Below, in pieces: positions 9,370 through 18,569 of a DNA stretch of 64,000 nucleotides. Where the stretch lies: NCBI GenBank assembly GCA_025056565.1, contig JANWWA010000007.1, positions 83,793 to 147,792 of the forward strand. The letters are read 5' to 3'. Numbering within the stretch: the stretch's first letter is position 1; every line of letters begins with the position of its first letter. Source of the DNA: Chloroherpetonaceae bacterium (GTDB taxonomy: Bacteria; Bacteroidota; Chlorobiia; Chlorobiales; Thermochlorobacteraceae). Both the position numbers and the translations under genes were made by a program. The notes below the pieces were generated by a model. It saw only the letters and a program-made list of their open reading frames with translations, searched no databases and was not told the DNA's origin.

Positions 9370-11250
9370 ATGACGGATTACGATGTCATTGTCGTTGGAG
9401 CGGGGCATGCAGGTTGCGAAGCGGTCTTAGCTGCCGCGAAGATGGGACAGCGCTGCCTGCTCATAACAATGGATTTAATGGCGATTGCGCGGATGTCCTG
9501 CAATCCTGCAATCGGTGGTGTGGCGAAAGGACAAATGGTGCGCGAGATTGATGCCTTAGGAGGAGCCATGGGGAAGGTCACGGACGCTGCGGGCATTCAA
9601 TTTCGAATGCTGAACCGTAGCAAAGGGCCTGCCATGTTTTCGCCACGCGCCCAGTGCGACCGAGTGCAATACTCGATTGAGATGCGAAAGCTCATTGAAA
9701 AAGAGCCACTCATTGACTTGCGGCAAGATTCTGTGATAGGCGTGCGCGTCGAGCGCCGAAAAATCAAATCAGTCATCCTTCGTGGGGGACAGGAAATAAC
9801 CGCCAAAGCCGTGGTGCTAACCAACGGCACATTTCTCAATGGCAAAATTCACATTGGGCTGAAAAACTATTCAGGCGGCCGCACGATGGCTGAACCAGCG
9901 GCAGTGGGTTTGACTGAATGCCTTGTTGAACTTGGTTTCACTGCGGGGCGTCTCAAAACTGGCACGCCCCCACGCATTGATGCGCGCAGCGTCGACTATA
10001 GCAAGGTAGAAATTCAACCGCCCGATGAAGTGATTGAGCCATTTTCTTTTGACACCGATGAGGTAGAATTTCAAAAGAAGCGTCAGCTCTCGTGCTTTAT
10101 CACCTATACCAACGAGGAGACGCACCGCATTCTGGAGTCGGGCTTTGACCAATCACCAATGTTTCGTGGTCTCATTGAGGGTGTCGGTCCCAGATACTGC
10201 CCATCTATTGAAGACAAGGTGTGCCGCTTTCGTGACAAGGACCGGCATCAAATTTTTCTTGAGCCCGAAGGCTTCGAGACAAATGAGATGTATGTCAATG
10301 GGTTCTCTACCTCGCTGCCAGAGGAGATTCAGTTGCGCGGGCTGCGCACTATTGCAGGCTTGGAGAAGGTGAAAATGATTCGCCCGGGCTATGCGATTGA
10401 ATACGATTACTTTCACCCACATCAATTGAAGCCAACATTGGAGACAAAACTTGTAGAAGGACTTTTCTTTGCAGGGCAGATTAACGGCACATCAGGCTAT
10501 GAAGAAGCCGCAGCACAGGGACTTATTGCGGGCATCAATGCAGCGCTATATGCACGCGGCGAAGGTGAAACCTTTACGCTGCGGCGCGATGAAGCCTATA
10601 TCGGTGTCCTCATTGATGACCTGATTACAAAGAGCACTGATGAACCTTACCGAATGTTCACCTCTCGAGCGGAGTATCGCATTCTTTTGCGGCAAGATAA
10701 TGCAGACCGCCGCTTGCGTGAAAAGGGCTACAAGTTAGGCTTGGTCTCTGAGGAAAGTTATCAGAAGTTTCTGCGCAAAAAGCATGAGATTGAGGCGCTC
10801 TTACAACTTTTGCGTGAAGAAGTGGTAGAGGCAGCCTCTATCAATCCGGCGATTGAGCAGCTCGGCGGTTCGCCGTTTCGGAAAAACGAACGTGCTGCAG
10901 ATGTGTTGCGTCGCCAAGAAATGACCTTTGCTAAGCTGATAGAAGTGCTGCCAGAGTTGCGACAGAAAGTTGAAGCGATTTCCACAAATCGGCGCGTCTA
11001 TGAGCAGGTGGAGCTGGACATTAAGTATGAAGGTTATATTCGGCGCGAGCTGCAAAATGCGGAGAAGCTCTCTCGCCTCGAAAGCGTCCTGATTCCACCC
11101 AGTTATGACTTTGACCGCATCAAGGGGCTGTCCGCAGAAGGGCGAGAGAAGCTAAAGAAAGTGCGCCCCACTTCTTTGGGGCAAGCCTCACGCATCTCGG
11201 GCGTTACGCCAGCCGATGTGTCTATCCTGATGGTGCACTTAGGGCGATAA
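9370..11250 (+). CDS. mnmG: tRNA uridine-5-carboxymethylaminomethyl modification enzyme MnmG (GidA)
   Basis: FAD protein that, with MnmE, adds the carboxymethylaminomethyl group to U34 of certain tRNAs. The 626-residue length is normal. The N terminus has the FAD-binding Rossmann motif GAGHAGCEA, followed by the family signatures [11 protein letters not shown] and [17 protein letters not shown], then LKTGTPPRI and [16 protein letters not shown]. The C-terminal helical domain for MnmE/tRNA contact is complete. Neighbouring parS sites fit the frequent position of gidA near oriC. There is no parA/parB or rsmG next to it. Confidence 0.98.
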   Translation: MTDYDVIVVGAGHAGCEAVLAAAKMGQRCLLITMDLMAIARMSCNPAIGGVAKGQMVREIDALGGAMGKVTDAAGIQFRMLNRSKGPAMFSPRAQCDRVQYSIEMRKLIEKEPLIDLRQDSVIGVRVERRKIKSVILRGGQEITAKAVVLTNGTFLNGKIHIGLKNYSGGRTMAEPAAVGLTECLVELGFTAGRLKTGTPPRIDARSVDYSKVEIQPPDEVIEPFSFDTDEVEFQKKRQLSCFITYTNEETHRILESGFDQSPMFRGLIEGVGPRYCPSIEDKVCRFRDKDRHQIFLEPEGFETNEMYVNGFSTSLPEEIQLRGLRTIAGLEKVKMIRPGYAIEYDYFHPHQLKPTLETKLVEGLFFAGQINGTSGYEEAAAQGLIAGINAALYARGEGETFTLRRDEAYIGVLIDDLITKSTDEPYRMFTSRAEYRILLRQDNADRRLREKGYKLGLVSEESYQKFLRKKHEIEALLQLLREEVVEAASINPAIEQLGGSPFRKNERAADVLRRQEMTFAKLIEVLPELRQKVEAISTNRRVYEQVELDIKYEGYIRRELQNAEKLSRLESVLIPPSYDFDRIKGLSAEGREKLKKVRPTSLGQASRISGVTPADVSILMVHLGR

Positions 11251-11555
11251 GGCTTTTGCACAAGTGTGCATAGCAAGGGTGGAAAGCATGTGAAAAAACC
11301 AGCTCATCGGCTGAAAAATGTTCCACGTGAAACATTTTTTGCAGCATGGTTTCTTGCAGGGTCAGTCACTTGTATCTTCTGCTTGTGGGATTAGCTCGCA
11401 GTGAAGCGAGAATAACGAGGATAAATCTTGTCCTTGCTGCGGGGGCCTAAGAGGTCAGAGAAAAGCCCAAAAACGCATTTGCTTTTCGCAGAGTGGGCGC
11501 CGCATTGTAAATTCCGGTTGTTCTTAAAATGCTTGCAAACCAACCACGCTAAGCT
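11251..11555. other. Intergenic region between mnmG and the polymerase gene
   Basis: About 305 nt without a gene. It contains a palindrome TGCACA-AG-TGTGCA (11257-11270) directly after mnmG and the third parS (11319-11334). I see no convincing promoter or small gene in the rest; the polymerase promoter must lie somewhere here. Confidence 0.5.
11319..11334. promoter_or_regulatory. parS centromere-like site 3
   Basis: TGTTCCACGTGAAACA, identical to site 1 and one mismatch from the consensus. It lies 69 nt after mnmG, so mnmG is bracketed by ParB sites within about 2.1 kb. Confidence 0.92.
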
Positions 11556-14000
11556 ATGTCTGAGACATCTGTAGCCGCTTTCGTTGCAGCGGATGCGCAG
11601 CAGTCGCTGGCGCAGAGTTTTTTATCCAATGAACTGCTTTATGGCAAAGACCGTGAAGCAGGTCTTATTGCTGTGCATCAAATTTCAGATACTCAAGTGC
11701 GGCTCTACAAGCGGGAAAACGGGCAGCTTACTTACCGTGATGAACCGTTCTATCCCTTCTTCTTTATTTCAAATCCTGGGCTTCTGAGCGGCTACAAAGC
11801 TGAAGTGGGCGGCGGATTCTGGCTGAAGGAATTGGAAGGCAGTAACTACTACAAGCACTTAGCCATCTTCAAGAGCTGGAAAGACTACCGTGCCGCATTG
11901 GACTTTGCGGCAGACGCAAAGCGAAAGCTCTCAACAGGTGAGAGCCACCTTACAACCGATGAAGAGGGAGACTGGCGCATAGATGAGATTTACGCCAAAG
12001 GCGATGCAGCCTCCCAGTATCTGTTTCACACGGGTAAAACGCTCTTCAAGGGAATGACCTTTCAGGACCTGCGCCGAATGCAACTGGACATTGAGACCTA
12101 CTACGACAAAGAGTCGCAGCAGCTTTCAGGTTTGCAAATTGGGCGCGATAAAATCATCATCATTTCTCTTGCTGACTCTACAGGCTGGGAGGAAGTCTTG
12201 CATATCAAGCAATACTCAGAAAAAGAAATGCTGGAGCGCCTCGTGGAGATTATCCGAGAGCGAGACCCCGATGTCATCGAAGGGCACAACATTTTTAGCT
12301 TCGACCTGCCTTACATTCAGCGCCGCTGCGACCTATACGGTATAAAGTTTGCAGTCGGGCGCGATGGCTCAACGCCGCGCAGCTACCCTGCAAGCATTCG
12401 CTTTGCGGAGCGCACCGTAGAGTATCCCTACTGTGAGATTGCTGGACGGCACGTGGTCGACACCTATTTTCTTGTGCAGTGGTTCGATATTGCAAAGCGC
12501 GCAATGCCGAGTTACAGTCTCAAAGAATGCGCAAAGTATTTCGGCTTTGCGACTGAAGGTCGCACCTACATTGAGCACAAGGACATTGCGGAAACATGGG
12601 ACAAGGCGCCTGAAAAACTGCTCGCATATGCTTTAGATGATGTGCGAGAGACGCGCAAGCTCTCGGAGTTGCTATCAGGCAGCAACTTTTATATGACCCA
12701 GATGATGCCGTTCAGCTACGCACAAGTCTCACGAATGGGGCCAGCAGCGAAAATTGAAGCGCTTTTCGTGCGAGAGTATTTGCGCCATAAGCACTCCATT
12801 CCACGCCCGCAGCAAGGTCAGCAGGAGAGCGGTGGCTTTACAGAAGTCTTTCTCAAAGGCATCTTAGGCCCGATTGTGTATGCCGATGTGGAGTCGCTTT
12901 ACCCGAGCATTATGCTAACCTACAACATTTGCCCTGCAACCGATGAACGACGGCTATTTCCGAGAATTCTGGCTGACCTCAAGAACCTCCGCCTTGCTGC
13001 CAAAGCACGAATGAAAGAAGCAAAGAAAGAAGGCGACACCATTACGGCTGACCTCTACGATGCCATGCAAAATTCGTTCAAGATACTAATCAACGCGATG
13101 TATGGCTACTTGGGCTTTCGCGCTGGTATCTTCAACGACTACAGTGAAGCCGACCGCGTAACGACCACAGGGCAAATGATTGCGAAGAAAATGATTGCTG
13201 AGTTCGAGAAGCGCGGTTGCCGCATCGTGGAAGTGGATACAGATGGGATTTACTTCATTCCGCCGCCTGAGGTGCAAACCGAAGAACAAGAAGCGGCACT
13301 GGTAAAAGCGGTCTCTGCCACGATGCCCGAGGGCATCTCAATTGCTTACGATGGTCGCTTCAAGAAAATGATTTCATATATGAAAAAGAATTACCTCCTG
13401 CAGGGCTATGACGGAAAAATCAAAATCAAAGGCTCCTCACTTGTCAGTCGCAGCGCAGAAAAGTTTGGGCGCGATTTTGTCCGAAAAGGCTTCGAGTGCT
13501 TGCTGAATGAAGACATCGCTGGCTTGCATCGACTCTATGTGGAAACACGTGAGCGCATTTTGAGCAAATCAATGCATGTTTCAGAATTCAGTCGCACCGA
13601 AACCTTGAAAAGTAGCCTCGAGGAGTATAAAGAAGAAGTAAAGGCGGGTAGACGCAACAAAGCCATTACCTACGAGATTGCAATCAAGAAGAAATTGCAA
13701 GTGAGCAAAGGCGACCGCATTACTTACTATGTAACTGGCTCAGGGCTGACTGGAAACTATGCAGAGCGGGGCAAGCTGGCAAGCGACTGGGATCCAGAGA
13801 AACCCGACCAGAATGTCGACTTTTACCTCAAGCGCCTTGATGAGTTTGCTGAAAAGTTTCGGGAGTTTTTTAAGCCCAGCGATTTCAGCAAAATTTTTAC
13901 AGTTGATGAGTTGTTCGGCTTCTCGCCAGAAGGGATTGAGCTTATCAAGGAAATTCATCACCGTGACACAGCAGAGCTGGAAGATGAAGTGCCCTTCTAA
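11556..14000 (+). CDS. Family B DNA polymerase with 3'-5' exonuclease domain
   Basis: An 814-residue polymerase of the archaeal/eukaryotic-like B family. The exonuclease domain has Exo I (DIET, Asp178), Exo II ([12 protein letters not shown]) and Exo III (YALDDVRET). The polymerase domain has motif A ([11 protein letters not shown], Asp444), motif B ([13 protein letters not shown]) and motif C (VDTDGIYF, Asp561 and Asp563). All catalytic acidic residues are present, so both activities should work. It is not close in layout to E. coli Pol II, which is a bit shorter, and looks more like archaeal PolB. Its cellular role, repair or translesion synthesis, cannot be read from the sequence. It stands alone behind a parS-containing gap. 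Confidence 0.9.
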   Translation: MSETSVAAFVAADAQQSLAQSFLSNELLYGKDREAGLIAVHQISDTQVRLYKRENGQLTYRDEPFYPFFFISNPGLLSGYKAEVGGGFWLKELEGSNYYKHLAIFKSWKDYRAALDFAADAKRKLSTGESHLTTDEEGDWRIDEIYAKGDAASQYLFHTGKTLFKGMTFQDLRRMQLDIETYYDKESQQLSGLQIGRDKIIIISLADSTGWEEVLHIKQYSEKEMLERLVEIIRERDPDVIEGHNIFSFDLPYIQRRCDLYGIKFAVGRDGSTPRSYPASIRFAERTVEYPYCEIAGRHVVDTYFLVQWFDIAKRAMPSYSLKECAKYFGFATEGRTYIEHKDIAETWDKAPEKLLAYALDDVRETRKLSELLSGSNFYMTQMMPFSYAQVSRMGPAAKIEALFVREYLRHKHSIPRPQQGQQESGGFTEVFLKGILGPIVYADVESLYPSIMLTYNICPATDERRLFPRILADLKNLRLAAKARMKEAKKEGDTITADLYDAMQNSFKILINAMYGYLGFRAGIFNDYSEADRVTTTGQMIAKKMIAEFEKRGCRIVEVDTDGIYFIPPPEVQTEEQEAALVKAVSATMPEGISIAYDGRFKKMISYMKKNYLLQGYDGKIKIKGSSLVSRSAEKFGRDFVRKGFECLLNEDIAGLHRLYVETRERILSKSMHVSEFSRTETLKSSLEEYKEEVKAGRRNKAITYEIAIKKKLQVSKGDRITYYVTGSGLTGNYAERGKLASDWDPEKPDQNVDFYLKRLDEFAEKFREFFKPSDFSKIFTVDELFGFSPEGIELIKEIHHRDTAELEDEVPF

Positions 14001-14027
14001 AACGGTGATGCAAAGGCACGCAGCTGA

Positions 14028-14279
14028 ATGTCCGCATCACGAGAATCTTGTCAGACCTGCCTTAGCACTCGACTTATCAAAGTGACTGCCAAGACCAGTG
14101 AGTATTGCCTCGTTGAAATGGCAGGGCAGCGTCGCTTAGGCAGTGTGCCCAACGATATGAATATTGGTGGCGACGAATACCTCGAGTTTCAATACTGCTT
14201 AGACTGCGGACAAGTGCAGGGCCGTTTTCCACTACCTACAACAGAACTGGAACGGCAACTGGAATCCGCACGCCGCTAA
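14028..14279 (+). CDS. Small zinc-ribbon-like protein
   Basis: An 83-residue protein with two CxxC knuckles: Cys8/Cys11 (CQTC) and Cys57/Cys60 (YCLDCGQVQGRFP), spaced as in a zinc ribbon. The block GGDEYLEFQYCLDCGQVQG resembles a small conserved protein found in many bacteria with no known function. It starts 28 nt after the polymerase stop and may share its transcript. Its stop codon overlaps that of the convergent gene by two bases. Confidence 0.7.
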   Translation: MSASRESCQTCLSTRLIKVTAKTSEYCLVEMAGQRRLGSVPNDMNIGGDEYLEFQYCLDCGQVQGRFPLPTTELERQLESARR

Positions 14280-14842
14280 AGTTCGCCCTCTAAGACTTCC
14301 CAAGTATGGTCAGCTAACAGTCGCACCTTTGCAACAAACTCTAGCGACCGCTGGCTACGTCCCCACTCTGATGGGGCAATCAACGAAAGCACATCTTCGC
14401 CGTCGGGACGGCGATAGAGATAATACGTGTGTGAAATAAGTGGCTCGAAAGACATCTTTGCCGCATAAATGCGCTCTGAGATTTCTACGCGTCTTTTGAT
14501 TGCTTGCACTTGCTCAGCAAGGAGTGCCATCTGCTCATAAATTTGCGCAATTTGCATCTCCGTTTGCTGGCGCATAGCCATGACTGCCCGACCTTTAAGC
14601 TTGCCCATATCCTCAGGCTTAATCACTGCGCTGCCGACTGTATGAGCAAACGGTAATAAGCCAGGCGAATCAGCCGTTTTCGTCTTCATCTTCTCCAAAT
14701 CAAGCTTGGAGAGATCGATTTCTTTCCCGTGCATATCAGCCTTGTTTGGTTTAACTCCGTAGAAAACTGCAATTTCCGAAAAAACATTTATGTATTCTGG
14801 GGTGTTAGAAATTTCAAAACAACATAGCGTTGCCTGCTGCAA
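14276..14842 (-). CDS. DUF2452-type conserved protein
   Basis: The central and C-terminal part (PGLLPFAHTVGSAVIKPED, then a helix with QQTEMQIAQIYEQMALLAEQ, then FEPLISHTYYLYRR) matches my recollection of the DUF2452 family, whose function is unknown. Long helices and no signal peptide suggest a soluble protein. The 188-residue frame starts at TTG 14842; the first ATG is at 14734 (MHGKEIDLSKL), giving 152 residues. The residues KPNKADMHGKEIDLS look family-like, so the start is uncertain. Confidence 0.7.
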   Translation of the reverse strand: MQQATLCCFEISNTPEYINVFSEIAVFYGVKPNKADMHGKEIDLSKLDLEKMKTKTADSPGLLPFAHTVGSAVIKPEDMGKLKGRAVMAMRQQTEMQIAQIYEQMALLAEQVQAIKRRVEISERIYAAKMSFEPLISHTYYLYRRPDGEDVLSLIAPSEWGRSQRSLEFVAKVRLLADHTWEVLEGEL

Positions 14843-14889
14843 GGCAATGTAGCCCTAACTTTGCAAAGTTTCTAACTCTCTTGAGCGCA

Positions 14890-15162
14890 ATGCAAGTGAT
14901 TGATATTCAGCCAACCCCTAACCCAAACGCAATGAAATTTGTTGTAAATGGGGTTTTTCCACCCGGCTCTCACGCCTTTATGTCAGCTGCGGAAGCAGAA
15001 AAAGACCCACTGGCGAAAGAAATCTTTGCACTGAGCGGCGTGACATCTGTATTCTATATGAATAACTTTCTTACTGTGAGCAAAGCGCCGAATGCGGCTT
15101 GGGACGAAATACGCGAAGGCGTCGTCGCAGCATTAGCAAAGCATGGATTCAGGGCGACCTAA
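14890..15162 (+). CDS. NifU/Nfu N-terminal-domain scaffold protein
   Basis: A 90-residue protein made only of the Nfu N-terminal domain: it begins MQVIDIQPTPNPNAMKF and contains the SGVTSVFYMNNFLTVSK block. This domain accompanies Fe-S cluster carriers, but the C-terminal CxxC NifU domain is missing, so cluster binding would need a partner. An upstream GTG/ATG-less extension to 14830 is open, but the conserved domain starts exactly at ATG 14890. TAACTTTG at 14856-14863 could be a promoter -7 element. It diverges from the DUF2452 gene. Confidence 0.88.
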   Translation: MQVIDIQPTPNPNAMKFVVNGVFPPGSHAFMSAAEAEKDPLAKEIFALSGVTSVFYMNNFLTVSKAPNAAWDEIREGVVAALAKHGFRAT

Positions 15163-15242
15163 ACTGAGCCTTCTAACTTACCCTAGACTGAAAGAAGCAA
15201 GTTGGGAAAAGTTGCTCCGTCTCAATAGCGAGCAGCGAAAGC

Positions 15243-16958
15243 CTAATACCGCCAGCTTTTAAGGTCAGCACCGGGCGGCGCAGTCTTTTCGATGCGCTCG
15301 AGAATTTTTTGCACATACATCGTATGATAGCGCAGGCGCGTAATATAGTTCGGGAGTGTGGGGTCACCATTCCAACAATGCTCGAAGCGGTCGCCGTATT
15401 TTACTTCAGCTTCGGCTTTTGGATTGTCTAAACTCTTTAGCGTCTCCTCCATCAGATACACAGCGTTGTTAAGGTAGTAGTTGTCCATATCGCCACAGTA
15501 AATGTGAATCTTGCCTTTAAGCTTATGACCGATTTTGGGCCAGTCACGCTTAATGATATGCTGCAAGTCGTAGTGCTCTCGCCAGTATTCAGCAACGGAA
15601 TGATCTATCTCGCCAGTGAGCTTATTCCAGATGCGCTTCGGGTAGCCATCTTCACCTGGAGGAGAAAAGACAGCTTCCCAGATGTCCCACTGGTCACCAG
15701 AGCGTGACTTTGTGCCTAAGACCAGTTCTTTGATGTTCATATCTTCAAGCAGCGCGCTAATGTGCCCCAAGTAATCTCGTTTGCCTGGGCGGGGTGTGCG
15801 CCGAAAAGGGCCTTCTTGATAGTAAGCATTTTTGTCCTTGTAGATATTGACCACAGTATAAGCGCGAAAATCAACAGGGTCAGGGCATGCGGCAAAGCAG
15901 CCGTTGTATTCATCAGGATAGAAGATTTGTGCAGCCAGTGCTTCCCAGCCGCCTGTAGAGCCGCCGTAAAGAAAGCGTGCCCAGCCTTCGCCGATACCAC
16001 GAAATTGCTTTTCGATGTAGGGAATAAGCTCGTAGGTAATGGCGTCGCCATATGGGCCTAAGTTGGCGGAGTTAACGGCGTAGGAATCATCATAGTAAGG
16101 GTTCGGATGCTGAATTTCGACGATAAGAAAGCGCGGAAAATTTTTGCTGGTCCAAATCTTGTAAAAATTATAGGCTTCCTCAGCTTGAATTTTCTTGTAG
16201 CCATAGATTTTGAAGCGCTCGTTGTAGTCGCTGGTGTCCATATCGGCGGGGGGCGGTGTCTCGCTAAAGCCGGAAAAATCTCGTGAAAAATGTCCGTGAA
16301 AGATGCAAAGCGGGTAGCGTGCTTCAGGATGTTCATCAAAACCTTCTGGCAGGAGCACATGAGCGCCCAAATACATCGGGCGACCCCAGAATTCAGTAAG
16401 TAGCTTGCTTTGAATTTTAATGTGCTTGATATATTTGGTGTCCTTCGGCTCAGGAATCGGTGGATTTTTCTTGGTGAGCTGGATACGGAGCACCGCGTTT
16501 TTCTTAGGGTCAATCGTCATTGTAAGCACCTCGCTAACGAGGTTGCCGGGCGCAATGCGAAAGTTTTGCCCTTCGCCGCGATCCATTGGTAGCTTGAGCA
16601 CGCGTCCATCTTTGAGCCTGAAGGTTTCGTAGCGGTGCAGCAGGGCTTGCACAAAGTATTTGCCTGCTTTAAGGTCGCGCAGACTGCGAATCGGATAGCC
16701 TAAAACACTGGCGTCAATGAAAGCAGGTTTATCAGGCTGCCAGTTCTCAACGTCAATGCCAAAGACCTGAGCAGTCGTGAATTCATCACGGATCTGATAG
16801 CGTGGCTCGCTGGTGCTGTCAGTAGAAATCATTAAAAGCAGGCGACCGTCGAGGCTACTGGACTCGAGGCTCTTTGGGAAAGAAATTGAGAATTTGATTT
16901 GCGCCTGAAGTGATAGGCAGAAAGCACTAAGCAGAACAAGAAGTCCAGAAAATCGCAT
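15243..16958 (-). CDS. Secreted alpha/beta-hydrolase (putative esterase, esterase D type)
   Basis: A 571-residue exported hydrolase. A signal peptide (MRFSGLLVLLSAFCLSLQAQ) precedes a beta-rich N-terminal domain of about 170 residues, then an esterase domain. The nucleophile is Ser334 in YGGSTGGWEA, a GxSxGG elbow of the esterase D/feruloyl-esterase kind. HGHFS probably contributes to the oxyanion region. The catalytic His is probably in the late RFEHCWNG motif. Substrate unknown. It diverges from lpxK. Confidence 0.8.
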   Translation of the reverse strand: MRFSGLLVLLSAFCLSLQAQIKFSISFPKSLESSSLDGRLLLMISTDSTSEPRYQIRDEFTTAQVFGIDVENWQPDKPAFIDASVLGYPIRSLRDLKAGKYFVQALLHRYETFRLKDGRVLKLPMDRGEGQNFRIAPGNLVSEVLTMTIDPKKNAVLRIQLTKKNPPIPEPKDTKYIKHIKIQSKLLTEFWGRPMYLGAHVLLPEGFDEHPEARYPLCIFHGHFSRDFSGFSETPPPADMDTSDYNERFKIYGYKKIQAEEAYNFYKIWTSKNFPRFLIVEIQHPNPYYDDSYAVNSANLGPYGDAITYELIPYIEKQFRGIGEGWARFLYGGSTGGWEALAAQIFYPDEYNGCFAACPDPVDFRAYTVVNIYKDKNAYYQEGPFRRTPRPGKRDYLGHISALLEDMNIKELVLGTKSRSGDQWDIWEAVFSPPGEDGYPKRIWNKLTGEIDHSVAEYWREHYDLQHIIKRDWPKIGHKLKGKIHIYCGDMDNYYLNNAVYLMEETLKSLDNPKAEAEVKYGDRFEHCWNGDPTLPNYITRLRYHTMYVQKILERIEKTAPPGADLKSWRY

Positions 16959-17058
16959 CTTGGTGTTGCGGTTTTGCGAAGTGAGTACGTTAAAAATGCT
17001 ACGGTTATTTGTAGCAGCAAGTTCGTTGTCGGAATTTAGTTAAAACCATCGGAATCAC

Positions 17059-18132
17059 TTGCGCTTTTTTCTCTACATTGCTGCGTGGCTATATGGCTTA
17101 ACAGTCAGCGTACGGAATTGGCTCTTCGACAGAGGCATACTGTGCGCTGCGCCGTCTGCAATCCCTGTTATCTCCGTAGGCAATCTCACGGTAGGTGGAG
17201 TGGGCAAAACGCCCACAGTGGATTGGATTGTCAAATTCTACCAGCGTGAAGGCAAGCGCGTGGCAGTAGTGTCACGCGGCTACAAGCGCAAGACTAAAGG
17301 CGTGGTCTTGGTCGGTGATGGGGAACTGGTGCGCGTCAGTGCCGATGAAGCGGGTGATGAACCCTTGATGCTGGCACGTCGAAATCCGACGGCAATTGTC
17401 GTGGTAGCCGAAAAGCGTCTCGAGGCTATAAAGTTTATTGAGCAGCACTTCCAAAATCGCTTGCCAGATGTCGTCGTGCTGGATGATGGGTTTCAGCATC
17501 GGTGGCTACGGCGCACGCTCGATATAGTCGTGATTCACGCTGAGCAGAATGTGTTTAAGGACTCGCTCCTGCCACTGGGCAGATTGCGTGAGCCGACACA
17601 AAGCCTTGCACGTGCACAGCTCATCTTGCTCTCGAAGGTAACGAAGTATCTTGACCTGCAGCCTTTGCTCAAAGGATTAGAGCCATTTCAAAAGCCGATT
17701 GTGCATTCCAGCGTAAAAATCGTGGGATTGCGCAGTTTCTTTTCATCTGAACTAGTGCCACTGGGCACGCAGCCTTTTCTTTACACTTGGGCATTTGCGT
17801 TTTCAGGTATCGGCGACCCCAAAAACTTTATGGAAACTTTGCAGTATGCGGGACTGATTGTGGAACACGCTAAGCACTTCCCTGACCATCACGACTACAC
17901 TGAAGCTGATATTGACTTTATTCTGAGCGAGACAGTGCGACACGGCTCCAACATTATCGTTACAACGGAAAAAGACTTCTATCGGCTCAAGGCGAAGGAC
18001 AAACTCTTTGAGCGACTAAGGCAGGCTCCCTGTTTTTACCTTGAAATTGAGTTCGAGATGAAACAGGGCTGTGATAAATTGGAGGCACTGCTGCGGGCTG
18101 CAGCACAAGCAAAGCACATAGGAACGAATTGA
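17059..18132 (+). CDS. lpxK: Tetraacyldisaccharide 4'-kinase
   Basis: Phosphorylates the 4' position of the lipid A disaccharide precursor at the inner face of the cytoplasmic membrane. The 357-residue product begins with a membrane-associating helix (residues 1-20). It then has the family P-loop GNLTVGGVGKTP, the SRGYKRK motif, DEAGDEP and VLDDGFQHRWLRR. The only in-frame start after the stop codon at 17041 is TTG at 17059. Its presence shows an outer membrane with lipid A. No other lpx gene is nearby. Confidence 0.95.
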   Translation: MRFFLYIAAWLYGLTVSVRNWLFDRGILCAAPSAIPVISVGNLTVGGVGKTPTVDWIVKFYQREGKRVAVVSRGYKRKTKGVVLVGDGELVRVSADEAGDEPLMLARRNPTAIVVVAEKRLEAIKFIEQHFQNRLPDVVVLDDGFQHRWLRRTLDIVVIHAEQNVFKDSLLPLGRLREPTQSLARAQLILLSKVTKYLDLQPLLKGLEPFQKPIVHSSVKIVGLRSFFSSELVPLGTQPFLYTWAFAFSGIGDPKNFMETLQYAGLIVEHAKHFPDHHDYTEADIDFILSETVRHGSNIIVTTEKDFYRLKAKDKLFERLRQAPCFYLEIEFEMKQGCDKLEALLRAAAQAKHIGTN

Positions 18133-18160
18133 GCAAAAAAAGCAAAGTCTCGCCGCTGCT

Positions 18161-18177
18161 CTCCCTCGAAGAGAGAG
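18161..18177 (+). repeat. CTC-rich hairpin, copy 1
   Basis: CTCCCTCGAAGAGAGAG folds as CTC-C-CTC / GAG-A-GAG around a GAA loop and is followed by TTTGTTG. It lies 28 nt after the lpxK stop, so it could be a weak terminator. A closely similar hairpin occurs at 51792-51809 between murD and ftsW. Confidence 0.4.
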
Positions 18178-18274
18178 TTTGTTGTATTCTACCACACCTC
18201 GGCCTTAAGACTTTGAAGAATGCTCTCCTTTGGTCCAGTCTTTGCGATTATTAGCGATTGACGCTCTTCTTGAT

Positions 18275-18306
18275 TTTGAGCACGAAAACGTTTTGCATTA
18301 AATTTG
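18275..18306 (+). promoter_or_regulatory. Bacteroidota-type promoter of the TonB receptor operon
   Basis: TTTG (18275-18278), a 20-nt spacer and TAAATTTG (18299-18306) fit the TTTG-N19-21-TAnnTTTG form. Transcription would begin just before or within the palindrome at 18317-18340. Confidence 0.5.
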
Positions 18307-18316
18307 CATTCTGACA

Positions 18317-18340
18317 GCCGACCGACGGGTCGGTCGGCTT
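18317..18340. promoter_or_regulatory. Perfect palindromic operator candidate
   Basis: Arms AGCCGACCGA and TCGGTCGGCT (10 bp, no mismatch) flank CGGG. The site starts 10 nt after the -7 element of the putative promoter, in the position of an operator blocking early transcription. The ACCGA...TCGGT half sites resemble operators of TetR-type repressors, but no such regulator is in the window. It could instead be the stem of an RNA hairpin; no T run follows. Confidence 0.55.
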
Positions 18341-18569
18341 TACAACCTGAAACAGCGGAAGTCAGATTCGCTATTCTCCTTGATGGAAACGACATCATTA
18401 GCCTTGTTACATCAAGCAGAAAATGCTTGCCTTGAATTCTTTTGCTGGACAAGCACGAAAGGTGCTCACCCACCGATGGAATTAGCAGTGGAGATGACGC
18501 TTTTCTGCAGCTCAAAACAGACAAACCTCTCAAACAAGGTTTTCTCAACCCATCAAACAAGAAGTCAAA

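Larger units (their letters stand above)
18133..18569. other. Long leader region of the TonB receptor operon
   Basis: About 437 nt without a supported gene. It holds a small hairpin after lpxK (18161-18177), a Bacteroidota-type promoter (18275-18306) and a perfect palindrome (18317-18340). About 230 nt of untranslated leader precede the receptor start at 18570. A 76-codon frame at 18380-18610 overlaps the receptor start and has no family features. I could not fit a known riboswitch. Confidence 0.5.

Noticed and set aside
18340..18569. Possible cobalamin or iron riboswitch in the receptor leader
   Set aside because: I found no B12-box-like or other known riboswitch core; only small local hairpins.
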